64,000 bases of DNA from contig CAKUNF010000009.1 in assembly GCA_934668375.1 (NCBI GenBank), positions 5,632 through 69,631 of the forward strand, given 5' to 3'. Every line of letters starts with the position of its first letter. Position 1 is the first letter of the stretch. The position numbers and the translations under genes are program-made. Source of the DNA: an uncultured Parolsenella sp. (GTDB taxonomy: Bacteria; Actinomycetota; Coriobacteriia; Coriobacteriales; Atopobiaceae). Positions 42,802 to 50,414 of the stretch are shown here, piece by piece. A model generated the notes under the pieces. The model was not told the DNA's origin. It saw only the letters and a program-made list of their open reading frames with translations, and did not search any database.

Positions 42802-43479
42802 ATGACCAAGCCCTACATCGCCTGCCACATGATGATGTCGGTCGATGGCCGCATCGACTGCGCGATGACCTCGAAGCTTCGCGGCGTGAGCGAGTACTAC
42901 GCCACGCTCGACGCCCTCGACGTCCCCACCCGCGTGAGCGGCCGCGTCACCGCCGAGCTCGAGATGGCAGACGGCCCCTGGAGCCCCTCTGACCCCGCGC
43001 CCTACGGCAAGTCTGGCTTCTCGAAGGCTACGGACGCAGACGCCTACGAGGTCGTCTTCGACACGCACGGCGCGCTCGCCTGGAACGAGGGCAGCAGCTA
43101 TGCCCGCCCTCTGCTCATCGTCACGAGCGAGCAGGTTAGCGCCGAGTACCTCGCCTACCTGGACGGCCTTGGCATCTCCTGGATCGCCTGCGGCAGGGAG
43201 CGCATCGACGTTCCTGGCGTCGTCGAGGTTCTCGCCCGCGAGTTCGGCGTCAAGCGCATGGCGTGCGTGGGAGGCGGCAACATCAACGCCGCCTTCCTGG
43301 ATGCCGGGCTCCTCGACGAGGTAAGCATTCTGCTTGGCCCAGGCATCGACGCTCGCGGCGGCATGGCCTCCACGTTCGACGGCCTGCCCATGGATCGCGA
43401 GCCGTTCCAGCTCGAGCTCAAGCACGTCGAGAGCTATGACGACGGCGCCATCTGGATTCGCTACGACGTAAAGAGATAG
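42802..43479 (+). CDS. RibD C-terminal/dihydrofolate reductase-like protein
   Basis: 225 residues of the RibD_C fold: HMMMSVDGRIDCAMTSKL at the N-terminus and MACVGGGNINAAFLDAGLLD, then LGPGIDARGG near the end. Family members are NADPH-dependent reductases, including bifunctional RibD and deaminase-reductases of riboflavin or antibiotic metabolism. As a stand-alone domain it probably reduces a small heterocycle. It is the third gene of the cluster, 40 bases after the aldo/keto reductase. Confidence 0.85.
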   Translation: MTKPYIACHMMMSVDGRIDCAMTSKLRGVSEYYATLDALDVPTRVSGRVTAELEMADGPWSPSDPAPYGKSGFSKATDADAYEVVFDTHGALAWNEGSSYARPLLIVTSEQVSAEYLAYLDGLGISWIACGRERIDVPGVVEVLAREFGVKRMACVGGGNINAAFLDAGLLDEVSILLGPGIDARGGMASTFDGLPMDREPFQLELKHVESYDDGAIWIRYDVKR

Positions 43480-43518
43480 CGAGGGGCCGAGCCCTCAACC
43501 ACGAGAAAGGATAGAGAT

Positions 43519-44268
43519 ATGGCCATCAAGCAGACCGCGGGCCACGACGCCCTGGGCGCGTTTGCCCCGGAGTTCGCCCACCTCAACGACGACGTCCTCT
43601 TCGGCGAGGTATGGAATCGCGATGACAAGCTGTCGCTCAAGCTGCGCTCCATCGTCACCGTGAGTGCCCTCATCGGCAAGGGCATCACGGACAGCTCGCT
43701 CAAGTACCATCTCCAGAGCGCCCGCAAGAACGGCGTCACGAAGTCCGAGATGGCCGAGATTCTTACGCACATTGCCTTCTACGCCGGCTGGCCCAACGCC
43801 TGGGCGGCCTTCAACATGGCCAAGGAGGTCTACGCCGACGACGCGGCGGAGGCCGAGGGTCACGGCGGCTTCTTTGGCCTGGGCGAGCCCAACACCGCCT
43901 TTGCGCAGTACTTTATTGGCCAGAGCTACCTCAAGCCGCTCACGGGCCCCGATGACTACCTGCCCATCCACAACGTGACGTTCGAGCCGGGCTGCCGCAA
44001 CAATTGGCACGTCCACCACGCCACGAAGGGCGGCGGCCAGGTCCTCATCTGCGTCGAGGGCGAGGGCTGGTACCAGGAGGAGGGCAAGCCCGCCCAGAGC
44101 CTCAAGCCCGGCGACGTCGTGGAGATCCCGGCAGGCGTCAAGCACTGGCACGGCGCCAAGGCCGGCTGCTGGTTCAGCCACCTCGCGTTCGGCTTCCCCG
44201 GCGAGAACTGCTCCAACGAGTGGCTCGAGCCCGTCACCGACGAGGAGTACGCCAAGCTCGGCCGCTAA
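43519..44268 (+). CDS. carboxymuconolactone decarboxylase-cupin fusion
   Basis: 249 residues in two domains. Residues 1-115 are an AhpD/CMD-like helical domain (LSLKLRSIVTVSALIGKGIT, LTHIAFYAGWPNAWAAFNM) without the CxxC of AhpD. Residues ~145-249 are a cupin with a likely metal site: NNWHVHH (two His), then QVLICVEGEGWYQ and a third His in HWHGAKAG. Such fusions are found with oxidoreductases in anaerobes; the reaction is unknown. It is the fourth gene of the cluster. Confidence 0.88.
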   Translation: MAIKQTAGHDALGAFAPEFAHLNDDVLFGEVWNRDDKLSLKLRSIVTVSALIGKGITDSSLKYHLQSARKNGVTKSEMAEILTHIAFYAGWPNAWAAFNMAKEVYADDAAEAEGHGGFFGLGEPNTAFAQYFIGQSYLKPLTGPDDYLPIHNVTFEPGCRNNWHVHHATKGGGQVLICVEGEGWYQEEGKPAQSLKPGDVVEIPAGVKHWHGAKAGCWFSHLAFGFPGENCSNEWLEPVTDEEYAKLGR

Positions 44269-44274
44269 CCCAAA

Positions 44275-44303
44275 TGAGACAAGGGGACAGTCCCTTTGTC
44301 TCA
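44275..44303. repeat. dispersed palindrome, family A, copy 2
   Basis: Arms TGAGACAAGGGGAC and its inverse with a single mismatch. It lies seven bases after the CMD-cupin stop, between it and the flavodoxin-like gene. This is one of two copies inside a same-strand gene cluster (the other is copy 3, downstream of the next gene). Confidence 0.85.
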
Positions 44304-44316
44304 TTAAGGAGCCCTT

Positions 44317-44814
44317 ATGAAGAAGCACATGCTGGTTGTCTACTACAGCTGGTCAAACGGCAATACCGAGAAGGTCGCCGAGCAGCTCGCCGATGCGTGC
44401 GGCGCAGATATCGAGCGCATCGAGACCGTCGAACCCTATCCCGACGACTACGACGAGACGGTCGAGCAGGGACACCGCGAGGTAAACGCAGACTTTGAGC
44501 CCCAGATCGAGCCACTCGAACACGACACGGCAGACTATGACGTCATCGCTGTGGGCACGCCCACCTGGTGGTATACGATGGCGCCAGCCGTGAAGACGCT
44601 CCTCTCGGAGAACGACCTCTCCGGCAAGACGGTCGTCCCGTTCATGACGAACGGCGGCTGGCCCGGCAGCGTCATCGACGACATCGAGGACGCCTGCGCC
44701 GGCGCCACGTTTGGCCCGAGCGCGGAGGTCCAGTTCGACTCGAGCGGCGGAGACGTCCAGAGGACGCCCCAGCGCGACGTGGACGCGTGGATCGAGAAGG
44801 TCCGCACGCTCTAG
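44317..44814 (+). CDS. flavodoxin-like FMN protein
   Basis: 165 residues. The FMN phosphate loop is VVYYSWSNGNTEKVA, followed by IAVGTPTWWYTMAPAVKTLL and VPFMTNGGWPGS, the ring-binding loops. Same family as the protein at 9311-9781. It is the fifth gene of the LysR-side cluster and probably supplies or takes electrons for the reductases. Start preceded by AAGGAGCCC. A family A palindrome follows 39 bases after the stop. Confidence 0.88.
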   Translation: MKKHMLVVYYSWSNGNTEKVAEQLADACGADIERIETVEPYPDDYDETVEQGHREVNADFEPQIEPLEHDTADYDVIAVGTPTWWYTMAPAVKTLLSENDLSGKTVVPFMTNGGWPGSVIDDIEDACAGATFGPSAEVQFDSSGGDVQRTPQRDVDAWIEKVRTL

Positions 44815-44853
44815 CGGCTGCACGCTCTAGCGCCAAAAAAGATGACAAGACGA

Positions 44854-44882
44854 TGAGACAAGGGGACTGTCCCCTTGTCTCA
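44854..44882. repeat. dispersed palindrome, family A, copy 3
   Basis: Perfect arms TGAGACAAGGGGAC around a central T. Its last three bases form, on the minus strand, the TGA stop codon of the DUF4365-like gene. Confidence 0.85.
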
Positions 44883-45521
44883 CTTTCTTGCGTAGGCGAG
44901 GTAGCCGCCAACGCTGTAGTGGTCGGCCCCGTCCTCGGCAGGATAGCCCTCGCCGCCAACAACGCCCAGGTAGCCGCCATCGACCGTCTTGCCGCTCTCG
45001 TTGACCACGACGGCATACCAGTGGCCGTACTCGTGCGTGGGCTTACGCAGCTGAAAAGCAAGCGTCTGCTTGGGCTCCCCCTCCCTGCGGAAGAACGCGC
45101 CGGCACTTCGCATCTTCTCGATCAGCGCGCCGTCGAGCCAGAAGCACATGAACGGTGTCTCGAAGGCGTCCGTGAGCGCTCCGGCCGCGCCGTTGTAGAC
45201 ATAGCAGAACAGGGCGCGCTCGCGCGACTTGGCAAGCAGCTCGACCTCGCTCTCCTTGAGCTTGAACTCGACCGTCGTGATGGCACCGGGACGGTCGGCG
45301 CTCTCTCGCACGTTCGTGACGGCCGTCTTGACCTGGAAGAAGAACGTCTCGGGTGCCACGCCGGGCTGCTCGAGCTGCTGCTTGAGGTTGAGGGACACGA
45401 CGTCTATTCCCATGTCCGCCGGCGGTCGCAGGGCATCCAGGCCATGGCGGTACAGAGAGCTCATGAGCTGGTACTCGCCGGTGTAGCCGTTGTAGAGCAG
45501 GTCAAAGAAGTCTGGGGCCAT
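44880..45521 (-). CDS. DUF4365-like putative nuclease-fold protein
   Basis: 213 residues. The N-terminal half has NGYTGEYQLMSSLYRHGLDA, then MGIDVVSLNL and TFFFQVKT. The D(x)n QxK arrangement with a preceding Gly-Glu helix fits the PD-(D/E)xK nuclease core of DUF4365 proteins. The rest has no clear homology. The stop codon TGA is formed by the family A palindrome. It is downstream of a 191-residue protein and a TraG-like ATPase on the same strand, so it could be part of a DNA-mobility or defence-like unit; inference only. ATG 45521 follows AAGGAG. Confidence 0.6.
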   Translation of the reverse strand: MAPDFFDLLYNGYTGEYQLMSSLYRHGLDALRPPADMGIDVVSLNLKQQLEQPGVAPETFFFQVKTAVTNVRESADRPGAITTVEFKLKESEVELLAKSRERALFCYVYNGAAGALTDAFETPFMCFWLDGALIEKMRSAGAFFRREGEPKQTLAFQLRKPTHEYGHWYAVVVNESGKTVDGGYLGVVGGEGYPAEDGADHYSVGGYLAYARK

Positions 45522-45577
45522 GGGTTCTCCTTGTGATTGGGCGCACTGGATCGATTCTATCGCGGGTGGGTGTCCGC

Positions 45578-46153
45578 CTATTCCCGCTGGGCCATGCTGA
45601 GGTACGGCGCCACGGTTGCGGACATCCCGCGCGCCATGATGTCCGCGCGCTCGAGAACCACCTTGCGAAGGTCGTCGTCGAGCAGCACGATCTGCGCGAT
45701 GAGCGCCTTCGCAAGCTCCTGCTCGGTGGCAACGGGCTCGTCCTCCCACAGGTCCTTGAGCCAGTCCGTGGCGTTGAGCACCTCGTTGTACTCGTCATCC
45801 GGCAGGCCGTCGAGCTTGCCGTCCTTGTGGCCCTTCAGCTCCCAGACAAAGACGCACGCGGGGTTCTCGACTGAGGCGTAGGCATCTATCACGCGATTCT
45901 CGGGAAGCGACGCCGCAATCGGGTCCTTCTGCGCCATGTAGGTGACCCAGCTTGGAAGCGCGCTGGAGATGCGGCCCACGATGCCATGCAGCTCCTCGGC
46001 GTGCTCGCGGTATGCGTCACTGACATCAAAGCTTGCGAGACGAGCCGCCTCGATCTGCTCCGTGCTCGGCGCATCAAGCGCACGCGCGGCATGGGCGCTC
46101 GCGATGCGCTCGCTCAGGGCGGCGCGCTCGCCCCTATCGTTCTTCTCGCTCAT
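45578..46153 (-). CDS. hypothetical protein between the DUF4365-like and TraG-like genes
   Basis: 191 residues, acidic, with no signal peptide or membrane segment and no recognised domain. Predicted mostly helical; segments include IEAARLASFDVSDAYREHAEE and ACVFVWELKGHKDGKLDG. The ATG at 46153 is preferred because GGGGAGG lies six bases upstream. It lies 17 bases downstream of the TraG-like ATPase and 57 upstream of the DUF4365-like gene, a co-transcribed-looking trio. Function unknown. Confidence 0.55.
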   Translation of the reverse strand: MSEKNDRGERAALSERIASAHAARALDAPSTEQIEAARLASFDVSDAYREHAEELHGIVGRISSALPSWVTYMAQKDPIAASLPENRVIDAYASVENPACVFVWELKGHKDGKLDGLPDDEYNEVLNATDWLKDLWEDEPVATEQELAKALIAQIVLLDDDLRKVVLERADIMARGMSATVAPYLSMAQRE

Positions 46154-46169
46154 CGTCATCCTCCCCTCC

Positions 46170-47567
46170 CTACGCAGCAGCGCCCGAGCCGGCCGCCTGC
46201 TCGTCCGGCATCTCAAAGAGCATCTCCTGCCACTCGTCCTCGTCAACCTCGATGCCAAAGTCCTCCAGACCAGGCGCCGGAATCACCCGCACGCCAAAGC
46301 GGCCATCATCGCCGTCGGCGGCGTCAAGGAGCTCGCCGTAGGCCCGGTGCCCCTCCAGCTCGTACGCCGGCTCGCACACCCCGCGCTGGCCGCGCTCGAA
46401 GTACCACCAGCTACCAGTGGGCGTCTCGAGCAGAGAGCTTGGCGTGCGGTTGGCGCGCAGGGCAAAGTAGCGCGCCGTGCGCTCATCCTGGAAGCCCAGC
46501 ACGAGCTGGCGGTCACAGTTGCCGATGATCGAGTTGGCCTCGGCCTCGCCATAGCGGGCCTCCAGCTGGCTCACCGTCTGGCAGATGAGCGTGCAGCTCA
46601 CCTCGCGGCTGCGGATAACGGCAAGGATGTCGTCGATGCCGGGAAGCGTGAGGTTGGCGAAGTCGTCGAGCATGAAGCGCACGGGGACGGGCAGGCGCCC
46701 TCCCTCGCACTTGGCGTCGGCGTGCTGGCACAGGCTCTGGAACGCCTGGCGCACGAACAGGCTCGTGAGCGGCGCCAGGCTGCGGTCCATGTCGTCCATG
46801 GTCACGAACAGCGCACGGCGCTCGTGCCCCATTGCGGTGAAGTCCACCTGCCGGGGCCTGCGGAACGACGCAAGCGCCCCGTCGAACGTGAGCGGCATGA
46901 GGTTCGCGGCGATGATGCCCATGATGCTCGAGTGCATCTTCTCGGCACGGGCCGTGCTCCTCGCGCGGCGGAAGAGCGAGACGGCGTAGCTCTCGGGGTC
47001 TTGCCTGCCAAGCTCGGCGAACATGGCGTCAACGTTGCCCTCGCACGCCTGCTCGAACACGCTCACCACCGAGGCCATGTTCCACTCGCGGTCCGGCAGC
47101 GCCTCGAACACGTAGGCGATGTAGCTCGCCAGGTAGTTGGCGGCCGCATTGGCCCAGAACGGGTCGTCGCCCATGTCCTCGCGGGGGAACAGTGCGCTCG
47201 CGAGAGCGATGATGTCCTGGCCGAGGGGCTGCCCATGGCGCCAGCGCACGTGCTGGAGCGGGTCGTAGCCAAGCGTGCCCTCCATCGTGGTGAAGTCGAG
47301 ACAGTCCACCTTGTAGCCATGTTCGCGCAGGTAGGGGGCCATCTCGTGATAGAGGCGGCCCTTTGCGTCGAGAACGACGTAGGAGCCCTCGCACTGCAGA
47401 AGATTGGGCTTGAGGAAGTTGCGCGTCTTGCCCGAGCCGGAGCTTCCCAGCACGAGCACATTGTTGTTGAGCCCGGTTGCCCACGAGTCCATGCTCGCGG
47501 TGCGGCCGGCGGTGAGGATAAGCTCGCCCGCATAGGCGGCGCGGGCAACGCAGGAGATGCTTGCCAT
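46170..47567 (-). CDS. TraG/VirD4-like coupling ATPase
   Basis: 465 residues of the type IV coupling protein family. Walker A is GSSGSGKTRN (residues 41-50), Walker B RFMLDDFANL, with a C-terminal TraD/TraG-type segment (SCTLICQTVSQLEARYGEAEAN). N-terminal membrane segments typical of T4CPs are missing; the protein begins MASISCVARAAYAG. The ATG at 47567 follows AAAGG. No relaxase, VirB4 or mating-pore gene is nearby, so a full conjugation system is not present. It may be a remnant, or a repurposed ATPase. A family B palindrome lies just upstream. Confidence 0.8.
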   Translation of the reverse strand: MASISCVARAAYAGELILTAGRTASMDSWATGLNNNVLVLGSSGSGKTRNFLKPNLLQCEGSYVVLDAKGRLYHEMAPYLREHGYKVDCLDFTTMEGTLGYDPLQHVRWRHGQPLGQDIIALASALFPREDMGDDPFWANAAANYLASYIAYVFEALPDREWNMASVVSVFEQACEGNVDAMFAELGRQDPESYAVSLFRRARSTARAEKMHSSIMGIIAANLMPLTFDGALASFRRPRQVDFTAMGHERRALFVTMDDMDRSLAPLTSLFVRQAFQSLCQHADAKCEGGRLPVPVRFMLDDFANLTLPGIDDILAVIRSREVSCTLICQTVSQLEARYGEAEANSIIGNCDRQLVLGFQDERTARYFALRANRTPSSLLETPTGSWWYFERGQRGVCEPAYELEGHRAYGELLDAADGDDGRFGVRVIPAPGLEDFGIEVDEDEWQEMLFEMPDEQAAGSGAAA

Positions 47568-47596
47568 GATGATGCCTTTCTCGATAGCCATTGGGT

Positions 47597-47623
47597 GCCC
47601 AAAGGTGTCAAAGACTTTTGGGC
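47597..47623. repeat. dispersed palindrome, family B, copy 2
   Basis: GCCCAAAGGTGTC and its inverse GACTTTTGGGC around a short centre. It lies between the TraG-like gene and the clpP gene on the same strand. Confidence 0.75.
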
Positions 47624-47634
47624 CTCTTGGACCC

Positions 47635-48231
47635 CTAGAGCGACGTGACGATGCGATCGGCGAGGCCCGCCTCGACGGCCTCCTCGGCCTCGAAGTACGT
47701 GTCCGATGCCGTGAGCTCAAAGACGCGCTCGAGCGGCATTCCCGTATGACGCGCGATGACGTCGGCCGTGATGTCTCGGATGCGCATGAGGTCGTCGGCA
47801 CGGGCCTTCACGGAAAGCGCGCTGCCGCCAAGGCCGCCGCCGATGAGCGGGTCGTGGATCATGACGCGGCTGTGGGGAAGCATCTGGCGCTCGTCGCCGG
47901 CGATAAACAGCAGCGCGGCCATGCTTGCCGCCATGCCCAGGCACACGGTGTGGACGGGACAGCTCACGGCCTGCATGACGTCGTAGAGCGCAAGACCGGA
48001 TTGCACCTCGCCGCCAGGGCTATTGATATAGAGGGTCACGGGGGCGTTTGCATCGCAACGCTGCAGGTAGAGCAGCCCGCGGATGATGGTGGCGCAGGAC
48101 TCGGCGTCCACGGGCGTCGTGAGTTCGAGCTCGCGGTGGGAGAGCATCTCGTCTCGCACGTCGAGGCGATACGGCCCCTCCGCCGTCTCGCGGACGATCT
48201 GTGGCTGGTAGACAAAGGTTGATTCGCTCAT
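47635..48231 (-). CDS. clpP: ATP-dependent Clp protease proteolytic subunit
   Basis: 198 residues of the ClpP family. The Ser nucleophile is in LGMAASMAALL (Ser103), His in SRVMIHDP and the Asp in ELTASDTYFEAEEA. It forms the barrel protease with ClpX/ClpA/ClpC, genes for which are not next to it; stand-alone paralogues are common in actinobacteria. The ATG at 48231 has AAGGAG upstream. It is followed by a family B palindrome. Confidence 0.93.
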   Translation of the reverse strand: MSESTFVYQPQIVRETAEGPYRLDVRDEMLSHRELELTTPVDAESCATIIRGLLYLQRCDANAPVTLYINSPGGEVQSGLALYDVMQAVSCPVHTVCLGMAASMAALLFIAGDERQMLPHSRVMIHDPLIGGGLGGSALSVKARADDLMRIRDITADVIARHTGMPLERVFELTASDTYFEAEEAVEAGLADRIVTSL

Positions 48232-48428
48232 GTGGAGCTCCTTCCGAGGGTCGACAAGCACAACGGCACAGCGCTGTGAGCGCATGCAACAAGACTTCTG
48301 CTCTGAGGTTGTGCTTTGGAAAAATCCGGCTTAGGCAACTTGCGCCGGCAAACTCCTGCGGCACCTGCGCCGCGTTGCCAGGAGACGGGTCATGCGACCC
48401 TCGGGTTGGCCTCACTATAACGCACGCC

Positions 48429-48455
48429 GCCCAAAGGTGTCAAAGACTTTTGGGC
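48429..48455. repeat. dispersed palindrome, family B, copy 3
   Basis: Same arms as copy 2 (GCCCAAAGGTGTC / GACTTTTGGGC). It lies in the 510-base gap between clpP and the MerR gene, just before the GNAT-like remnant. The rest of the gap (48232-48428 and 48456-48553) shows nothing I can name. Confidence 0.75.
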
Positions 48456-48553
48456 AAAACAGCCGCAGCAGCTCGTTGACTAGCTTGCTTGCATCTGGGA
48501 ACGCTCCGGATGCGCTTCGCACGACTTCTTGGGCGAGGCGGACATCAATCGCA

Positions 48554-48718
48554 GCGGACGTACGCGAGCTCACCGTGAACAAGCAGAGCCCGGCGGCCGT
48601 CACGTCCTACGAGGCCCGGGGCTTCCGCACGGCCGAGCGCCTCGAGGCGAATGGCCAGGGTGAACCCTGCCCGCTGCCGCGCATGGAGCTGGCCGATTGG
48701 CTGACAGAGGGAAAATGA
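48554..48718 (+). pseudogene. 3' remnant of a GNAT acetyltransferase-like gene
   Basis: A reading frame with no start codon encodes VRELTVNKQSPAAV then YEARGFRTAERLEA and the end segment PLPRMELADWL. This matches the C-terminal strand-helix of GNAT N-acetyltransferases (NKxNxxAxxFYExxGF). The upstream half is missing. The frame ends exactly at the TGA in the family A palindrome. It is judged a remnant. Confidence 0.45.
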
Positions 48719-48753
48719 GACAAAGGGACAGTCCCCTTGTCTCATTTTCCCTC
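48707..48753. repeat. extended palindrome, family A, copy 4
   Basis: The 29-bp core (48716-48744) is TGAGACAAAGGGAC and its inverse with one mismatch. The flanks GAGGGAAAA and TTTTCCCTC extend the symmetry to 47 bases. The same TGA is the stop of the GNAT remnant on + and, on the minus strand, of the MerR gene, so both proteins end in EGK. Confidence 0.8.
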
Positions 48754-49146
48754 GACTGGAACCAGGTTGCTGTAGTACTCCGTGCGGCCGGCCAGAACAT
48801 CGTCATAGAAGCCCTGCTTCCAGTCGATGTAGTCGATGCTCGCCTGCAGCTCGGCCATCCTCGCCACGAGCCGCTCGCGCTTCTCGGCGAGGAACTCCTT
48901 GCGCTCGGGAATGGAGCCCTTCCCCTCCAGACACATCTGCAGGTACTCGCACATCTCCTCGATGCTGAGGCCGCATCGCTTGAGACAGCCGAGGCTGCGA
49001 ATCCACTCCACGTCGTGCTCGTCGAACACGCGGCGGTTGTTCTTGTCGCGCTTCACGTTGGGCACGAGCCCCTTGTTGCAATAGAACTTGAGCGTCTGAT
49101 ACGTCATGCCCACCTCGCGGCACGCCTGCATCATGGTGTACGTCAT
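48742..49146 (-). CDS. MerR family transcriptional regulator
   Basis: 134 residues. The MerR HTH is MTYTMMQACREVGMTYQTLK, followed by FYCNKGLVP (the usual LRYYExxGL is altered to LKFYCNKGLVP), then RRVFDEHDVEWI. A coiled-coil dimer helix of about 50 residues follows. No C-terminal metal-type Cys set is seen, so an organic or redox signal is likely. It is divergent from the aldo/keto reductase gene with a 19-bp-spacer promoter carrying a palindrome between. Confidence 0.93.
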   Translation of the reverse strand: MTYTMMQACREVGMTYQTLKFYCNKGLVPNVKRDKNNRRVFDEHDVEWIRSLGCLKRCGLSIEEMCEYLQMCLEGKGSIPERKEFLAEKRERLVARMAELQASIDYIDWKQGFYDDVLAGRTEYYSNLVPVEGK

Positions 49147-49178
49147 GTGAAGACGCCCTCCTCGCCCGCGGAGACCTC

Positions 49179-49209
49179 TTTACCGATAGTTGCTATCGGT
49201 TGTTATAAC
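49179..49209 (+). promoter_or_regulatory. MerR-type promoter of the aldo/keto reductase gene
   Basis: ACCGATAG (49182-49189) and CTATCGGT (49193-49200) form a palindrome. It lies in the spacer between a -35-like TTTACC (49179-49184) and TATAAC (49204-49209), which is 19 bases long. A 19-bp spacer is the hallmark of MerR-activated promoters. Confidence 0.75.
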
Positions 49210-49247
49210 TGCATTGACAGCGAACCACAAGGGAAAGCGAGAAGAGC

Positions 49248-50162
49248 ATGGCTTTTGACGCAGGCGACATGATGTACGTGACCCTCTCCAATGGCCTGAA
49301 GATGCCGCAGCTTGGCTATGGCGTCTACCAGGTGTCGCAGGACGAGTGCGAGCGCTGCGTGACCGACGCCCTCGAGGTGGGCTACCGCCACATCGACACC
49401 GCCCAGAGCTACTACAACGAGGAGCAGGTGGGAAGCGCCATCGAGACGTCCGGGGTGGACCGCGGCGGCATCTTCCTCACCACGAAGGTCTGGCTCGAGC
49501 ACTACGGCGAGGGCGCCACGCGCGTCTCGGTCGAGGACTCGCTGCGCAAGCTCAAGACCGACTACCTCGACCTCGTGCTGCTGCACCAACCCTTCGGCGA
49601 CACCTTTGGCGCCTGGCGCGACCTCGCGGCGCTCTACGAGGAGGGCAAGGTCCGCGCCATCGGCATCTCCAACTTCTACGCCGACCGCATGGTCGAGCTC
49701 TGCGAGTTCAACGACACCGGCGTCGTCCCCATGGTCAACCAGATGGAGCGCCACCCGCTCAACCAGAACACGGAGCTCCAGGAGTGGGAGAAGCACTACA
49801 ACGTGCAGCCCGAGGCCTGGGCGCCTTTTGGCGAGGGCCGCGGCGGCCTGTTCGAGAACCCCGTGCTCGCCCAGATCGCAGCCGCGCACGGCAAGAGCAC
49901 CGCGCAGGTGATGCTTCGCTGGAACCTCCAGCGCGGCGTCATCGTGATCCCCAAGTCCGTGCACCGCGAGCGCATGGAGCAGAACCTCGACGTCTTCGAC
50001 TTTGAGCTCACGACCGGCGAGATGACGCAGATCGCCGCACTCGACACCAAGACCTCGAGCTTCTTCAGCCACTCCGACCCCACCATGGTGCAGTGGTTCG
50101 CGGGCATGGTCGAGGAGCGCAGGCACAACCACGACTGCACCAAGGAGAAGAAGTCCTGGTAG
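49248..50162 (+). CDS. aldo/keto reductase
   Basis: 304 residues. The catalytic elements are HIDTAQSYYNEE (Asp, Tyr), FLTTKVW (Lys) and LVLLHQPFG (His). GISNFYADRMVEL and VIPKSVHRERMEQN complete the fold. It is probably the MerR target, inducible by a reactive carbonyl. An alternative start, the ATG at 49269, would shorten it by seven residues. A GDH-like remnant and two palindromes follow. Confidence 0.92.
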   Translation: MAFDAGDMMYVTLSNGLKMPQLGYGVYQVSQDECERCVTDALEVGYRHIDTAQSYYNEEQVGSAIETSGVDRGGIFLTTKVWLEHYGEGATRVSVEDSLRKLKTDYLDLVLLHQPFGDTFGAWRDLAALYEEGKVRAIGISNFYADRMVELCEFNDTGVVPMVNQMERHPLNQNTELQEWEKHYNVQPEAWAPFGEGRGGLFENPVLAQIAAAHGKSTAQVMLRWNLQRGVIVIPKSVHRERMEQNLDVFDFELTTGEMTQIAALDTKTSSFFSHSDPTMVQWFAGMVEERRHNHDCTKEKKSW

Positions 50163-50170
50163 GCAGATGC

Positions 50171-50305
50171 ATTATCAGAGAAAGGAACAACACGGGTCAG
50201 CCTGGCCGCCGAGAGTTCCTGCAAGCCGTCGCCACGCTTGGCGCGAGCATCTTCGAGATCGCGCCCGAGGAGGTCTACACGGACGCAGACCTCTCCAAGA
50301 AGAGA
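50171..50305 (+). pseudogene. fragment resembling the N-terminus of NADP-glutamate dehydrogenase
   Basis: In one frame, NNTGQPGRREFLQAV is followed by ASIFEIAPEEVYTDADLSKK. This resembles NPGQPEFLQAVEEVLxSI at the start of NADP-specific glutamate dehydrogenases. It has no start codon of its own and ends in the arms of a family A palindrome. The reading rests on a short match, so it may be wrong. Confidence 0.3.
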
Positions 50306-50328
50306 CAAGGGGACAGTCCCCTTGTCTC
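50302..50328. repeat. dispersed palindrome, family A, copy 5
   Basis: Arms GAGACAAGGGGAC around a central A. It follows the GDH-like fragment. Confidence 0.8.
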
Positions 50329-50353
50329 ATCCTCGAGTGCCACCAGGGCAAGA

Positions 50354-50382
50354 TGAGACAAAGGGACTGTCCCTTTGTCTCA
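50354..50382. repeat. dispersed palindrome, family A, copy 6
   Basis: Arms TGAGACAAAGGGAC around a central T, 25 bases after copy 5. Two copies in tandem between the aldo/keto reductase and the ArsC-like gene. Confidence 0.8.
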
Positions 50383-50414
50383 CACATTTTCTAACAGCGT
50401 CGAGAGAAGTCCCG

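Noticed and set aside
44880..47567. An integrative conjugative element
   Set aside because: Only a TraG-like ATPase is present. There is no relaxase, VirB4, integrase or attachment repeat in the window.
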